From Daphnia carinata (taxonomy: Eukaryota; Arthropoda; Branchiopoda; Diplostraca; Daphniidae), in contig NC_081340.1 in assembly GCF_022539665.2 (NCBI RefSeq), forward strand, positions 1,550,001 to 1,614,000: a stretch of 64,000 bases of DNA, given 5' to 3'. The first letter of the stretch is position 1; every line of letters begins with the position of its first letter. Shown piece after piece: positions 44,545 through 58,400 of this stretch. The notes beneath the pieces were generated by a model, which searched no databases, had not been told where the DNA came from, and saw only the letters and a list, made by a program, of their open reading frames with translations. The translations under genes and the position numbers were made by a program.

Positions 44545-46743
44545 TGGCGATTGCCATCACCCCGTTTTTGTGTGTTATCAGACCACTTAGTCCTCGGTCG
44601 ATTAGCCTAATAACTCGTTTGGGCGGGTCGGCGACTGGCTTATTGGGTACGGGGAAGGTTGGTAACTACATATACTGTATACATATAAGTTCTATATAGA
44701 TAGACGTATAAAAAAAAAGAGGGAGATGATGATGATGCTGGAACACGGACGCCAACGAGGGGGGAAATGGAACAGAAAAGAAGAGGGGGGGGGGGAGTGA
44801 AACAGTGGCAATGTATATACATAAAGACAGCAGACTGTGGATGAGAGTTGTTACAAGCAGACGTGCTTTAGTTTTCCTTTTTTCATGTTTCATACGCCAT
44901 TCTGTTTCCTATTCTAATGAGTTTACCTAATACGTCATTTTATGGATATCTAAAAAGGTCGAATAGATAGCGATCAGCTGCGAGTTAAAAAACAAAAACA
45001 AAACGATGATCGATGCATGCGCTTAAATGGAAATATGTAGGTGGATTAAAAGGGAACTATGAACGGAAAACCCTCGTCCCGTTAGAGCAAAATCGGATCG
45101 AGCAAATTGATGCAGTTATACGTTTCCCATTTATTCCGGGTGCGACCGGATATGAGTTCTAGACACTGTTATCCAGCGACGTTCTATTACGGCGCATGAT
45201 GTGCCGAACAATATACGAAAAAAAACAAAAAAATGAAACGGGAAGATTGTTCTCCTCCTACACGCCAATAATCAAAAATATAAAAGAGAAGGCAGCGCAG
45301 GGTAAACGATAAGTGACTCGATTTTGACGAACAATGTCGAAAGCGTTGCATCCCCACCAGCGCCGTTTATTGTAAGAAAATAAATGTTTGCGTTTACATA
45401 TAGTAGGCTACGTATTTGTTGTAATTTAAGAAAATTTGCAATTCGAATTGCAAAGGAAAACTGATGTTGATTCCCCCTGGTTATAATTTCATGCGCGCAT
45501 GTTTTAAATCGCCTCGGATTTTGAAAAGAGCTCGGGACAATCTGTTTAAATCTTTGCGATGTCGCAGGGAATGTATATAGCGAAGATCTGCGTTGGGATG
45601 AGTCGTGATAAGGAAGTTGGACTGGAGTTGTTAGAAACAAAAGTTTTAGCGCAATTATAAAGCAGAAAAGCCGATTGCCGTGTTACATGGGCTGCAGATA
45701 TAATAACGTGCTCACATGCATAGACAAAGAGGAACGCACATGCTAATCAAAGAGATTACACAAAAGATGAGCCTGGCAAACAGCTTGCGTTTTTAATCCA
45801 AGCGCCGCTATGTGCACATACGCAGCATGTTCATTTGAATAAAAGGCGTACAGGCCTATAATAATATGAATAAATAATTATAATTAATTAAGACTGACCT
45901 GCACTCTCACTTCGGGTAGGTTCACTTTCATGGCCAGTTCTTCGCGGCTGTAGACATCGGGGTAGTGCGATTTCTCGAAAGCCCGTTCCAGCTCGTGCAG
46001 CTGGAATGTGGTGAACGTCGTCCGATTGCGCCGGTGTTTCTTGCTGTTGCCGCTGCAACCGCCGGCGCCATTTTCAACGCCGTTCATTCCGCTCTTGTTG
46101 TCCGCCTGATGGCCGTCTTCATCATCGCTGCTCTCCCCCGCCTGATTGTTCATCATCTGCTGGTCAACGTCCGCCTCGTGCGGATGCGCCGGACTGTAAT
46201 GATGATGGGCTTGCGACATGTCGCGGAACAACTTTGCCTGATGCCTCACACCGCCAACAACATCGCACCGATCGTCTTTCTCTAAATTGATTTCATTTCA
46301 AAAATTGAGAATTTCATATGTCACACAATTAAAAATTGAAAAAGAATTTCGGAACCTTTGGAGTGTTGATTGTTGAGTCCGAGAATGGCCTCGATCGTGT
46401 ACAAGTGGCTGACTTGATGATTGAGGCTCAACTTGCCACTGTGGGACGTGGCCGACGATGAAGAGGCTTCGTGATGAGCGGCCGGTTTGACGGGCGACAG
46501 CGAGTCGGCCACGGACATGATGGCCGGCACGGCGTTCGAAAGATCGACGTTGACCGAAGTGTCGCCAACCGATGCGCCGTTCTCGATGTCGACGCTGCTG
46601 CTATCACTCGGACTACTCCCGCCGATGCGGCTGTTCAAACTGGCGCTACTCGCGTTGCTGTTGCTGTCCTCTGTTAGAGAAGACGAATGCTGTTGATGCT
46701 GAATGTCAACCACTGATTCGCTTCTCTGCTCTGACGTCATCAT
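42468..46743 (-). CDS. Rx: Retinal homeobox (Rx/RAX) paired-class transcription factor
   Basis: Nuclear DNA-binding regulator of anterior brain and eye development in animals. Minus-strand exons 46356-46743, 45899-46281 and 42468-42959 (GT-AG) give 420 aa. Exon 1 carries an octapeptide-like repressor motif YTIEAILGL (residues 115-123), the Rx version of HSIEAILGF. The homeodomain (about 212-271) contains [34 protein letters not shown] and [15 protein letters not shown] with Gln at position 50. The intron splitting it just before VWFQ is at the position conserved in paired-class genes. The N-terminus is Ser-rich, and the tail has Asn and two Ala runs. No C-terminal OAR motif is present before the TAG, unlike vertebrate RAX. 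It is divergent to the homeobox exon at 63794. Confidence 0.93.
44122..44152 (+). repeat. Poly-T tract (31 bases) in Rx intron 2
   Basis: Uninterrupted T run followed by AACTGAGC and a (GT)n segment. Confidence 0.9.
44511..44540 (+). repeat. (GT)15 microsatellite in Rx intron 2
   Basis: Fifteen perfect GT units. Confidence 0.9.
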
Positions 46744-49700
46744 GTTGATTGTTTTTGTTTTTAAATGAATTAATTTGTGTTTTTTATTTTGTCCCTAAGA
46801 ACGCGACACGATTAACGGCACAATTCACACGAAGAGGGGGGGGGGGGGTGTATGGTTTTTTTTTTGTAAATCACGAAATCGAGCGATTTGTGCTGATGCG
46901 TCCAGACTGTTTGATAGTCGCGGTCGTGACTGATTGATGGTGAAGCCGAAAGAGTCACAGGGGTCCCCATCCTTCCCCCCCACCGTAGATGCTGGAGGGG
47001 GCACGGCCTGCGGGCCGTTTCAATGTGTGTGGAGGGAAGTAACACACAGACACACACACACAGAAAATAAGAAATAAGAAAAAAAAAGGAAAGGGAGAGA
47101 AATAAGAAGAAGAAATCTCATAACATGCTATATAAGATCTATCAAATATTTAAGGGGAGGCGGACAGAGAATAAAAGGGCGGAGTCGAGGGTGGAGCCAT
47201 CTCCCCTCCGTCAATCCTGCGGGCTATTAGCCTTCCAACGCCGCAGACCAATGGCAGAGACCCAACTAAAAGGATGATAGGCGGAGCTTATTATATTGCC
47301 CGAGCAACACACACATCTTTTTTTTTTCTAGTCCCTGGCTGGACCTATGAATCCTCCTTTATTTTTTTATTTTACATTTTTTTTTTTTGCTTCTTATGTG
47401 AGATCACACGTTCTCCCCCCTTAACTCAAGGAAGGTGTTTTTGCCCCTCCATTACGTGTCTCGCTGTCTATCATAGCACTCCCCCCCCCCCCCAAGATTG
47501 ATTTACATCTTCCGAGGCCAAAAGTGATTGACTTTCATTAAACGTCATCAGCTATGTAAGTAATGAGATTGCAGCGAATTGATTTGCTCGCACAAAAGAC
47601 TCGGGCACATCACGCAGCGAGTAAGCTGTAAACGTCCGTGGAACACACACAGCAATCGTCCAGAGCCAAATTTATTATTTAATACTTTGGCAAATAAAAA
47701 GGGCATTTTCCAGTCCCATCCTTGCTGTAGGCGAAACAGGAAGGAATAGATAAAGACCTTACGGTAGATCTGAAAAACCTAAAAAATATAATAATAATAG
47801 ATTAAATCTCTTCAGCAGATGGAAGAACAAACTAAAAAAAAAAGGGGGGGGGGATAGAGAGAGAGAGAGAGAGAGAGAAAGAGAGGCCAAGTGGAGGGGA
47901 AATTGTCAATTTCATCCGGGCGGGGCAAGCCGAGAGCGGATGGTCCTTACAAAAACGATTCATTTTGCTCTGGTGTGTTATAAACTGCTCAGCGCGTGTG
48001 TGTGTAGCCTACACACATTTGTAAGGAGAACAGCGAATAAAAACGCGAGATGTAACGTACATGACAACACGCATCAAGTTATACTAGATATAAGTGTGAA
48101 ATTGAGTTGCTGCTTTCCCATCCTTCTCTTTCCCTCACTTCATCGAGTTCCGTCCTCCCGCGGAAAGAACTCTGTAACTTTGTTAGTCAACATCACGCTT
48201 ATATATATACGTATATATTAAAAAATAAATAGAATAAATTTATTGATGAAGTTTACATCAACTGCCGCTGTCCTAAATTGCCTATTAATACGAAGAGGGG
48301 GGAACAGAAATTTTTTGCAGATCTCAAACCCTCAAATAGTGTAATTTCAGGACGTGTAGAAATCGTTAAATAAGATAGAAATGAAATTGAACATGTAAAA
48401 CAATCGATTATTTGATCAACATCAATTGAAAAGAAAATTTGAAATGGCCCGCCAAAGATTTGACGTTCGCATTTGATTTGATTTTTTTTTTTTTTTCCTG
48501 TTGGCTGTCGATGTTAATAATATCGTCAAACATCATCAAACGTTTTTCTTTTCTTTTTTTTTTTTTGTATTTCTGGAACCCTGCAGCTAATACATATGGA
48601 GAGAGACAGACAGATAGAGATAGATGGAGTCGATTCAATCAGGAAGAAAGAAGGAGATGGATGTTTGGCCATATCAAGTTTGTATCTAGAAAAACCAGGT
48701 CGACTCATCTAGTGCGTTTCCCTCTCCATTCGATTCGATCAATTCGTTTCGTTCTTTAATAGAAAAGAAGACGACGAATAGTTTTAACGCCGTGATGACG
48801 AAAATCAGTGGAGCTCTAAATCAGCCCAATCGACGTCGCTACCTGAACGTTTATCCGCTAATATAATATACGACTCAAATCTTTTCCAACATCTCGTTTT
48901 AAAACTACCAACCACTCACGACATTTCTTATTCAAGTCATTCCTTTCTTAATAGATCAACACTTTTGCACTTCGGCCGTTTGAGTTGTGTGGCCGATCGA
49001 CGCTGCCAATCAAATTCGAAATCATTTAAAAAATCAAGCCTACATTAGCCCTGCGGACATGGCATTTTATAATGTAGAATTGCAATGACGTAAGAGCCTA
49101 GAGGGTCCGTTCAAAGTCCAACCGTAAGAAAGCGGCTGTTCAAATTGAAGACCCGAAAAAACATCACAAGAGGCCAAAGAGTTCGGCTGGGGATATATAG
49201 TATACTGTATATATATACAATAACGACGCCAACGATGCGTCGTGATCGAATCACGGTCGCCATTCGATCAGAAGAACGGCATTGAATGAAGTGATTCTCT
49301 TTTTTGTCCTTACCCCTCCTCAGCTCCTACGCCCAAGTGAATACACAAACGGGACATAATAACCCCGTCATCCCCTTTCCACCAAAATAAATAAATCAAT
49401 CAAAATCTCTTTTCGATAAGTTGTAAATAACACAAACGCACAAAAAAACGTTTACCCCGAGGGCGTCCGTCGATATTATAGAGACGTGCATGACACAGCA
49501 AATGTCTTTTTTTTTCATACATAAAAGGATCAAAGGGAAAGAAAAAATAAATAATAAATAAATAAACAATGATTGCGTTAGTGACAAAAAACGCGTTCAG
49601 ACGCCAATGAGTTTGTCCGCGACACGTGATTGACTTACGCATCCCTGCTGGAAGTTTGGCTTGTTTTTTTTTTTTTCTTTTCTTCTGTACACAATTTCGT

Positions 49701-52700
49701 GAGTGTGTGTGTGTGTGTGTGTGTGTGGGGCATATATAGACACACAATCTATGTATCATTATTTTTTTTTTTAAAAGGATCATACTGTCTCCATCTCGAC
49801 CTGCCCCTTTTTGGGTGTGTAATATAGAAACAATCAATAAGAAGATAGAAGAGCATGTCGTGCATTCTAAACAGACGTTTGCTTTAACAATTACGTAATA
49901 GTGAAACAGTCTGTCTCGTGAGGATGACGCAATAATTTAATAGGATAGGCTTATGTTTATGGACGTATCTTTAAAATGTTGGCAAAAATGGAGACAAACA
50001 TTTTCCATTTTTTAAAGCTCACAAACACGGACTGTTGACAAGCTGCATCGCGTAATGACACAGTGTACGTTAGACGAAAAAAAACAATACTAACAACTCA
50101 TTAATAAAAATTCATTTCTTGTGTTTGACTGAAGACGGTTAACCATCAAACGATCTCTTCCAAACGTTTTTTTAACTCATAATCGCTATACAGCCAATCA
50201 GTATAGGTATAGCGCAGGGTTGCGCGCACACGTTCATCTACGGACATGGTAGCGTCGGGGTAGGGAGAAATAGGAGGAGGTGTGCAGCACGTCGACATCA
50301 AGCTCTCTTTTCAAAACGGGCTCGTAAGTCGGAATTAATTGCCAACTTGGCAGTTTCGTTCGACTACTATAGCTCACACACACATGAATCTCTTACACAT
50401 ATTGGGCTTTGCGTATATGCGCGTACACTTATAAGCGCCAGAACAAAAAAAAAAAGGGCGCGGTCAAAATAATAAAAAAAAAAAAAGGAAAAGAAAAGAA
50501 AATCAGGAGTCGGGATTTATGTTGAAATCCGCTTAGCGCCTTCTCTCCTATTGCTATTAAGGGGGCGCTAGTTTATATGTACAGTACGTCGCTCGGTTCT
50601 TTCTTTTGCTCTCTTATTGGCTCGCTCCAAAAAGCTCATGCACATACACAGCAGCACAACAGGGCTCTATATAGACGTCGTTCGCATGGTATACGAACTG
50701 TATATAGTGCCAAGTTTGTTATCTGCTAATACGCAATGACGAGCGTACGCTGATTGCTGAGGACTCGACTAATTGAGGTCGAGCCTCTATATACGTTTTG
50801 TGTGTGTGTATGACATCACAGCCGTTTTGTGTGCCGCACGGCCATTTTGATCGTGAAAATCATCATCGTCGACGTCGGGATTTGTTTGCAGACGACGCCC
50901 AAATGAGCCGTATACACACACACACACACACTTGCCTTTTTCTTTTTCTCCCTCAATCTAAATTGATCATTTCCATCATGGCACTATGTACCCCCCTCCG
51001 TCAGCTTTCGTGTTCCAGCCGCCTGAAAAAAAAAAAAGTTGTAAGCTTATTATCAAAAATGAGAGATTTGTGTTACACATCACGGAGCCAGAGAGGGCGT
51101 CGTCATTCATCAACGTTCGTCGTTTGGCAAAAAGAAATGAGGCGTCATCGCTGTCAACTTGATGGCATTTAAAATAGGGCCTTTTTTACTTTGTAAATAA
51201 AAGCTGAGTTGTAACTTTAGGTACTAGTCCGCTGTTAATTGTGATGGCTCTGACTTATTTCGTTGATTCGAGTGACGAACTAATGAATCGTGTCGGTTCT
51301 TAAGTAAGGGCTGATGCGAAATGCGTCTGCGCGTTTTGAGTAGATCGAGCGGAGAATAACTCATTAAGAAGGAATTTCGAAGAAGTTAAAGCAGTCAATT
51401 GGCAGTGAAAGTTGTTGCAACATTTGAATTTGACTAGGTGGAACGAGCCCGAAAAACTTTGCCTTTGATATTTATGAAAGTCTCAATTAGCTTAGGCGTG
51501 TTTTCGCCCTGTCAATCGAGAATAAGATTAGACGATTGCAAAAGGGGTTTTGGCTGCCCCTATTAGTCACGTTACAAATAATTAGAAAAACATTTCTTTT
51601 TTTTTTTTTTTCTTTTTAGGCCCTTGTTTTTCTCTCCCTCTCTCTCTCTCTCTCTAAAGGGAATTTTTGTTGGGATGAGAACGAAAGAGAGAAGCAAGCG
51701 AATGCGTTATTAAGCTGCCTGTCAAACACGTCCGATTAGGCACGGCTGACACATCCACCTGTATTCCTTCTCACGAGGCCAAACTGGCCCTCCCCCCCCC
51801 AACCGTGTTTTTCCACTTGTCTATACTGCATACATATATATTTTGTTACGACTAACGCAGGTTGACAACCAACAAAAAAAATATATGCAACGTCCTCGCG
51901 AGCTGGACAGACAGGAACAATATCATTGACACAACACGTGTGTGACGTCATCAATAGTGGAAACCTATTGAAAGGGCGAATAATGAGCACTGATGTGTGC
52001 TATTAGGACTTGTTACATCCTTAATTCCCTCGTCTTTCAGTTGTACGTATACGTGTTTAGGTTCGTCTTGATGCAAGCCGGGGATGTCAGCATCGGCCCA
52101 CGGGAGAGGGCGAACGTCATCGCCAGCAGCTGCTCGTCTAAATGTGGTTGGGTGTCTGTGACACATTTTTTTTCCCTTTTGCTCGACAACAAGCATGTCT
52201 TGCTATACAACACCGCAGATGTACGAAAAGCATTGGCTGAAACATGAAAAAAATAAAATATGTCGCATTATACGTTTGAAAACTGATGTGTGTTGGGATC
52301 AGCAATGAAATCGACAGCGGGTCGTTCGATTCGTTCCTTGTGATTGGGTGTTCTGTTGGGATGGAACTGAATGATGGCCAACGTAGAAAAGCGGAGGTAG
52401 AATTATTAGATATATATGTTTTCTTTTTATTTTGGGGAGGGGGGTTGATGATTGGGTTTTTGCTCTGATGGAATAAGAGAAACAGAGAATGATGGATGTG
52501 TGATCTACGGTCTCTGGGTGCATCATTACATGCGTGGCATCCCCCCACCCTGTGTGTGTTATATGATAAAAGAGGATCTACGATCAAACGCAACAACATG
52601 AAGAAGAAAATAAGAAGAGTGGCCACGCAAACGACAGAATGGACAGTTTACTCAATAACGCAGGATTATTGCGGTCCTGTATCCTGCGGGCGTAAGTCTT

Positions 52701-55447
52701 GCCATCCCGTTCAATCATTGGATGGTTTGTATTCAATTCGTATATTTCTGTGTAACAGCGTACGAGGTACTATTACACTTAGCACACACACACAAAACGG
52801 ATTTAGTTTTCGAATCTAACGTTTCGGATGTAACCAATCAAACAGAGCGGAACATTTTGGGATCGGGGTTTATGTATTTTCAAAAATAGATATATGCAAG
52901 GGTGTCCGATTAAAAAAAAACAGACAGCCTGCGGCAAACGATAGAGTCTGATTTCTTTTCCGGTTCAAATTATCTCTATTTTTTTGTAAACATTGTATCT
53001 CTCCATGAACATCCTTCTTTTTTTTATTGAAAAAAGGCTATTCAAAACCTAAGACAACCGTTTATGTTTTTTCTTTTATTTTTTTTTAAAGTAAATAGCC
53101 GTGCTCGAATACATCAGAAGCCTTATATTCTATTATTTTCACTATGAAGACTAGGATGATTGGCAACTGTTAGGGAAAAACAAAATGAACATCAGCACAG
53201 CACGTAGAAAAATATCGAAGGTTTTAATAAACAATAGTGTCGCGTGTTCTATTCTTCTTATAGGGAACACCCGATGCTGTTCGATGCAGCCAGAACAGTA
53301 GAACAAAAAAACATAAACAAATCAAATCCAGAAAAAAAAAACTTGGCTATTATAAACGTTGGTCATAGCCAAAATGGCCACAGAGAGATTTGACAATCAA
53401 CAACAAAAAATCTTGTATATACAACTCTATCGAATTGTGTATGAACAACAGTCGTGGCAGATGATGCCATTTATCTCGATGGGATATCTCACCTGGCCTT
53501 TTTTTTTTATTCTTTAAAGACCTGCTGACCTTTTTTTTCGAAACACTGTTTTAACCCGCAGCGTTTTAAGAACTGTACATTGTGTATGTACCGAATCATC
53601 ACCCCGATTAAGTTGTATATATACTTGCATTGGAAAACGGGTTATACTCTTTGTTCGGCCGTTTTGAATGAATTGAAAATCGAAACTTTTTATACTGTAT
53701 ATACACCGTACATGTCTGTTGTACGTAAAGGAATTGTATGGAAAAACTGCAGAGACAATCAATGCCGTTCTCCTTGGCCGCCGAAAAACAAAATCTGCCG
53801 ATCATCTTTCTGTATATACACAAGACACTGATCAGTAAAAGAAGAAGAAGAAGATCTGAATATACTGCTAACATCCTACTTTTGTATAGGCTTGACAATA
53901 AAAAAAAAAGAAGGAAGAAGAATGATAACAAAGAGATGACAAACTTTCAATGGAGCGGATTAGCATTCATACTATAAAGAGCTCGATGTATAAAAGATGT
54001 TTTTATAGATGTACAGTATATACAGACGATGTGAACAGTAAGAAAAAAAAAACTGTATATACTGTATACATATACAAATTGTTTTTTTTTTCTTTCTTTT
54101 CATTTCATTGTGTGTGATTTGGTTATTTTCTGCGTATAACTTGTGCATTTAAAAAAAGGGCTTTCCATTGAGGCTGTTTGGGACCAGGCTTCAACAATGG
54201 GACGTGCGGCGATCTGTATACGCTCCATATAGTCCATAGAACCTTAATGTTCCCAACACAGTCTTCTCTTTTATTATTTTTTTTATTTTTCTCTGATTGT
54301 ATTCAACACCAATGACCTATGCAGTTTAGTGAAAGAATAATAAAGCGAAGCACATATTAAAAGCCTGTACGATCATGTTATAATAGAGGGTGCCTATATA
54401 CAGTTTCTATGGATCAGTGTAACTCACGCTAGAGACGAGATTATGAGTCTATAGTTTCATCCTTGCCTTGCTTAATGAATAGGCAACCACAGCAAAAATA
54501 ATCGGGTGCTAAGATGAGTACATGTACACATTTTCAGCGGTCAATTTACAGCTTTACTGTAGATGTAGCCACTTGGGGTGCAGTTTAGAGATTAAGGGAT
54601 TATTATTCTTTTTTTTTTTTTCAATATTTTGTTCCAATTTGTATGTACTCCACATAATCTTGTTGCAGACGGAAGTGCCATTTAGTACACCAATGTGTGG
54701 CGGGTTCGGTCTTTAAATTGTAGTGAATTGTACCACTTAGCGTGATTTACATGGATTCTTCTTCGTTCCAGGCTTGTCGTAATGTCCCCACGTTGAATGT
54801 CATCAAATAAAAGAAAGCTTCAAATGCCACCTTGACGATGTAGCAACTCGATGATAACCAAGTGTTGTATAAATTACGAAGTAAAAAAGCGTCAAACAGG
54901 TTAGACTAAAGTCCTGATTGGCGACTATTCAGCCACGACCGAACGTTTAGTACTCAATAAAAAAAAAAAGCTTATCCATTCCCATCTCGGCGTTGAGGGA
55001 ATGTTCAAACTACACTGATTGGAAAATTGTCGGTTGAACTCCCGCGAGGTTCGCACGCCAACCAAACGTGAAATCCAAAACGACCTATTCAAATGCCAAA
55101 ATAGTTTGATTGCAAATTTAGCCAACGTCACTTGGCATAGGAGAGCTGTCTATTTCGTATACACACATCAAATATGGAGAAGCAGAGCCAAGTTTGACGG
55201 CCTCGGCAGATGACAGCACATTAAGGACAATGCGTATGCTGATGTTTGTGATAAGTAAATCGAGGCGTTTATCATTAACTCTCAAAGCTGCTGAGCAAAT
55301 CAATTAGGAAACAATTTCGTCCGTCGAGGAAAGGGTTGGCGAGAAAGAAGAGAGGCAAGAGGCTCCCCTAAATAGGGCCGAGAGGGGGGGGGGGGCCTTC
55401 TCTTTTGTAAATATAGCCTTCCAAAATGCTGTGCGTATATACAGTAC

Positions 55448-55483
<36 letters not shown>

Positions 55484-58400
55484 CCGTTTGAAATATACGA
55501 AGGCAAACAGGTCACCAATTGCAATTACGTTGAAATTGCCCCCGACCCTTCTCTCTCTTTATTTATATATAGCCTACTTTAGTCCTATTCCTCCTCCCCC
55601 GTATTGGTCGTTAAACACTTGCGAAAATGTAAAATATCTATTCGGAATTTGCATCCCACTTGCAACGAATCGTCGGGCCGTGATCAAGTGTACACACTGA
55701 CGTCTACCCATCCAATGCGTTTAGGCCATCATTCCTTATTGATTGCTACTGCCGTTTAATACGCGTTTGTAACAGTTGTGCGTTGTGTAGATAGAAGTTA
55801 GTTTCTCACTCATATAAAGAGAACTCGCCGTGAATGCCTCATTATAACGTTTCGCTGTGAGTGTGTGTGCGCTCTTTTGGATGGACGATTCCCTTAGTTA
55901 GTGTTGATGGGCATTCTTGAGAGTGGCTATAGGCCATCCGTTGGGCTATGCGAGTATGAACCTCGTCGTATGCCTGATTTCCAATCAAGTACAGGCCAAT
56001 CGTTTTTGCGCTGAAGATAGAAGTGGATCAAGCTTCCTCTTCCCCTCCTCCCCCCCTTCGCAATATATACAGAAACTTTGATTGACTGCCACCGACTAAA
56101 CACCAAACTGCTTATGAATTTCCTAAATAGCCCCACATGAAAGCCTGCTATACTATTAAAAATGTGTGCATTTAAAAAAAGAAAGAAACAAATGAACATG
56201 GGCTAGCGTGCAATCATAGTGAAATCAATGCGCTATGCAAGTAAAAGAAATAGAGTTTGATACAAAAAGCCAACAGACTGATGCTGCTGCACATGGATTA
56301 TATATATTTTGGTAATATGTATACAGATTGCGGGCGTATTTGCATGTACACACTTGTGCGCAGAGATTTTATTGGCTCTGGCGAACGTGTTGACACGTTT
56401 CGGATATATTGGAAATTGAAATATATATCAAGTGCTGCCGACTGTGGTTTAAATCAACTCAGCCATATATCATTAGATCTGTGTTGCATTGACATGCACG
56501 TACATACACATATATGATGTATACACAGACACGGGGAGTGGGGGGGGGGGGGAGCCGTAAAGCTGCTTTATTACGGCTTTTTGTGCCGTTATGCGGTTGA
56601 ATACGCAAAGTAGATATCACAAGATGCTTTTGATATTGAACGAACGGTAAACATTAGCATCAGTTGCGCGTGTGTATGTAATATGACTTCAAGGGCTACC
56701 TCTCTCTCTCTCTCTATAATATAGATATTTATTAGACTGCAGTATGTGGTTTATTTGTTATTGATATCTTCGTGTCATATTGAGTTGGTCCTATTCAAAT
56801 AGAGCCGCGTTTTTCTTTATTATTTAAAAAGAAAAAAAAAAAAGAACCTGACCGAGAACGACATATATTGAGGTTTGTTTGATCTCGATTCAATATAGAC
56901 ATTTTGCCGCCACCTTTTGTGCGTATTCAAACAGCACGGAGAGCAGCGGCAATCGGCGCAAACGCTTAAGTCACGTCTAGAACAGGTTTCTGAAAATATA
57001 TGCACAGGCACAGGCATGCCTAGACTCGCCTACATCTGGCGTTCAATCTAAAAACATTTGATTTTCCGCACCCGCGGACCTAATAACCGGAACCAATAAG
57101 CGAAATAGGGTCAATAAAGCTGTTCCCCCCCCCCCCCCTTCTCGTTGAACATTATTGCGACCAAATTTTTCTTTTTTTTTTTTTTCCTCTCTAACGTGGA
57201 GCCAAATGAAACATAAAGTTATAGACGAGGAGATGGTTGGGAATGAAGAGGGGAATGAAAAAAAGGGTTGGCGAAAGTGGGAATGATTCTAGAAATAAAA
57301 GGCGCTTGACTTGTTTTCGCTTGAGCGGATGCTAGAGGATCGGAAGGCAATAAAGAAATCGACAGCAGTGGCACTGCCACTTGTACTGCAAGCCAAAGTG
57401 GGGGAGGGGGGGGAGCTTGGCCAACCAGCTATACACACTCACCGTTTTACAGGGCACATCATCAAGAGTCATCATCATCATCATCTAGAATTTTTAGAGT
57501 TTTTTTTTATTTCAGCTGATCGGTGTGATTTTGGAACGACATGGTATTTTCCATCAGCAGCCAAACAAATGAACTGCGTGCTTCATGTCCTCGCAATTGA
57601 TAACTGTATAGTGATTAGCTGTCCGTGATTGGCCAGGAGGATGGCAGCGAAAAAGACACGAACATCGAAAGGGATCGGGTGTTTATCGCAGTTTGACGAT
57701 GATGATCGTTTTATTGTCCAGGGATTTCCTATCGTCATTGCATTTGTGATCGCCAAAGAAATAAAAAAACGATCGGCTATTTGCATATTGACGTACGTCT
57801 AAACGTCCCTCATTTGCAGTGCGTAATGACCGAGTTTCTGATTAGGTGGCATTGTCTCTCTTGTTCTAATTTTTCATCATGTGACTTTAAGAGGAAATTA
57901 AGAATTCTTACAAAACAATATGGCGTCGATCAGAACTAAGTTGTCGCCGCAAACGGGCAAAGCCCAAAAATTCTACTATCACCTAGGCGACCATCAGCTA
58001 TTGCAAGTCCAGACTCGTTATTGTGCGATTGGAGGCAAAGTGAGGAAGCCACACTCGTCGGTCGGACGCCATCTTGCATCCAACAATTGCCCACTGCGTC
58101 CAGGAGGCAGTTAATGAAAAATTGCTCAAACACTCAAATGAAATGATCGAGATTTCCCGTCCTCCTCCCCATGACAATAGAACACACACACACACTCTAT
58201 TATTAATAAAAGCCATAGACTTATTATTCTATAGGTGTGGACTATGTGCGTATTACACGATCGTTTTCACACCTTGTTGATCTCAAGAAACGATAGACAC
58301 ACGTGGAGGTTTTCCTCACATTTTTCCTTGTTGTCGCCAAAGCAATTGGGAAATGCCATTTCCTGTTGTTCATGAAAGACATCGAATACGTTAGACGTAA

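Larger units (their letters stand above)
42960..45898 (-). other. Long intron 2 of Rx
   Basis: A 2.94-kb intron inside the homeodomain coding region, far longer than the 74-bp first intron (46282-46355). It is rich in simple repeats: T31 at 44122-44152 and (GT)15 at 44511-44540. Long introns of developmental genes often hold enhancers; I cannot identify one by eye. Confidence 0.7.

Noticed and set aside
47856-55480. CRISPR-like or satellite arrays
   Set aside because: Only di- and mononucleotide microsatellites are present; there are no regularly spaced direct repeats with unique spacers, and the genome is eukaryotic.
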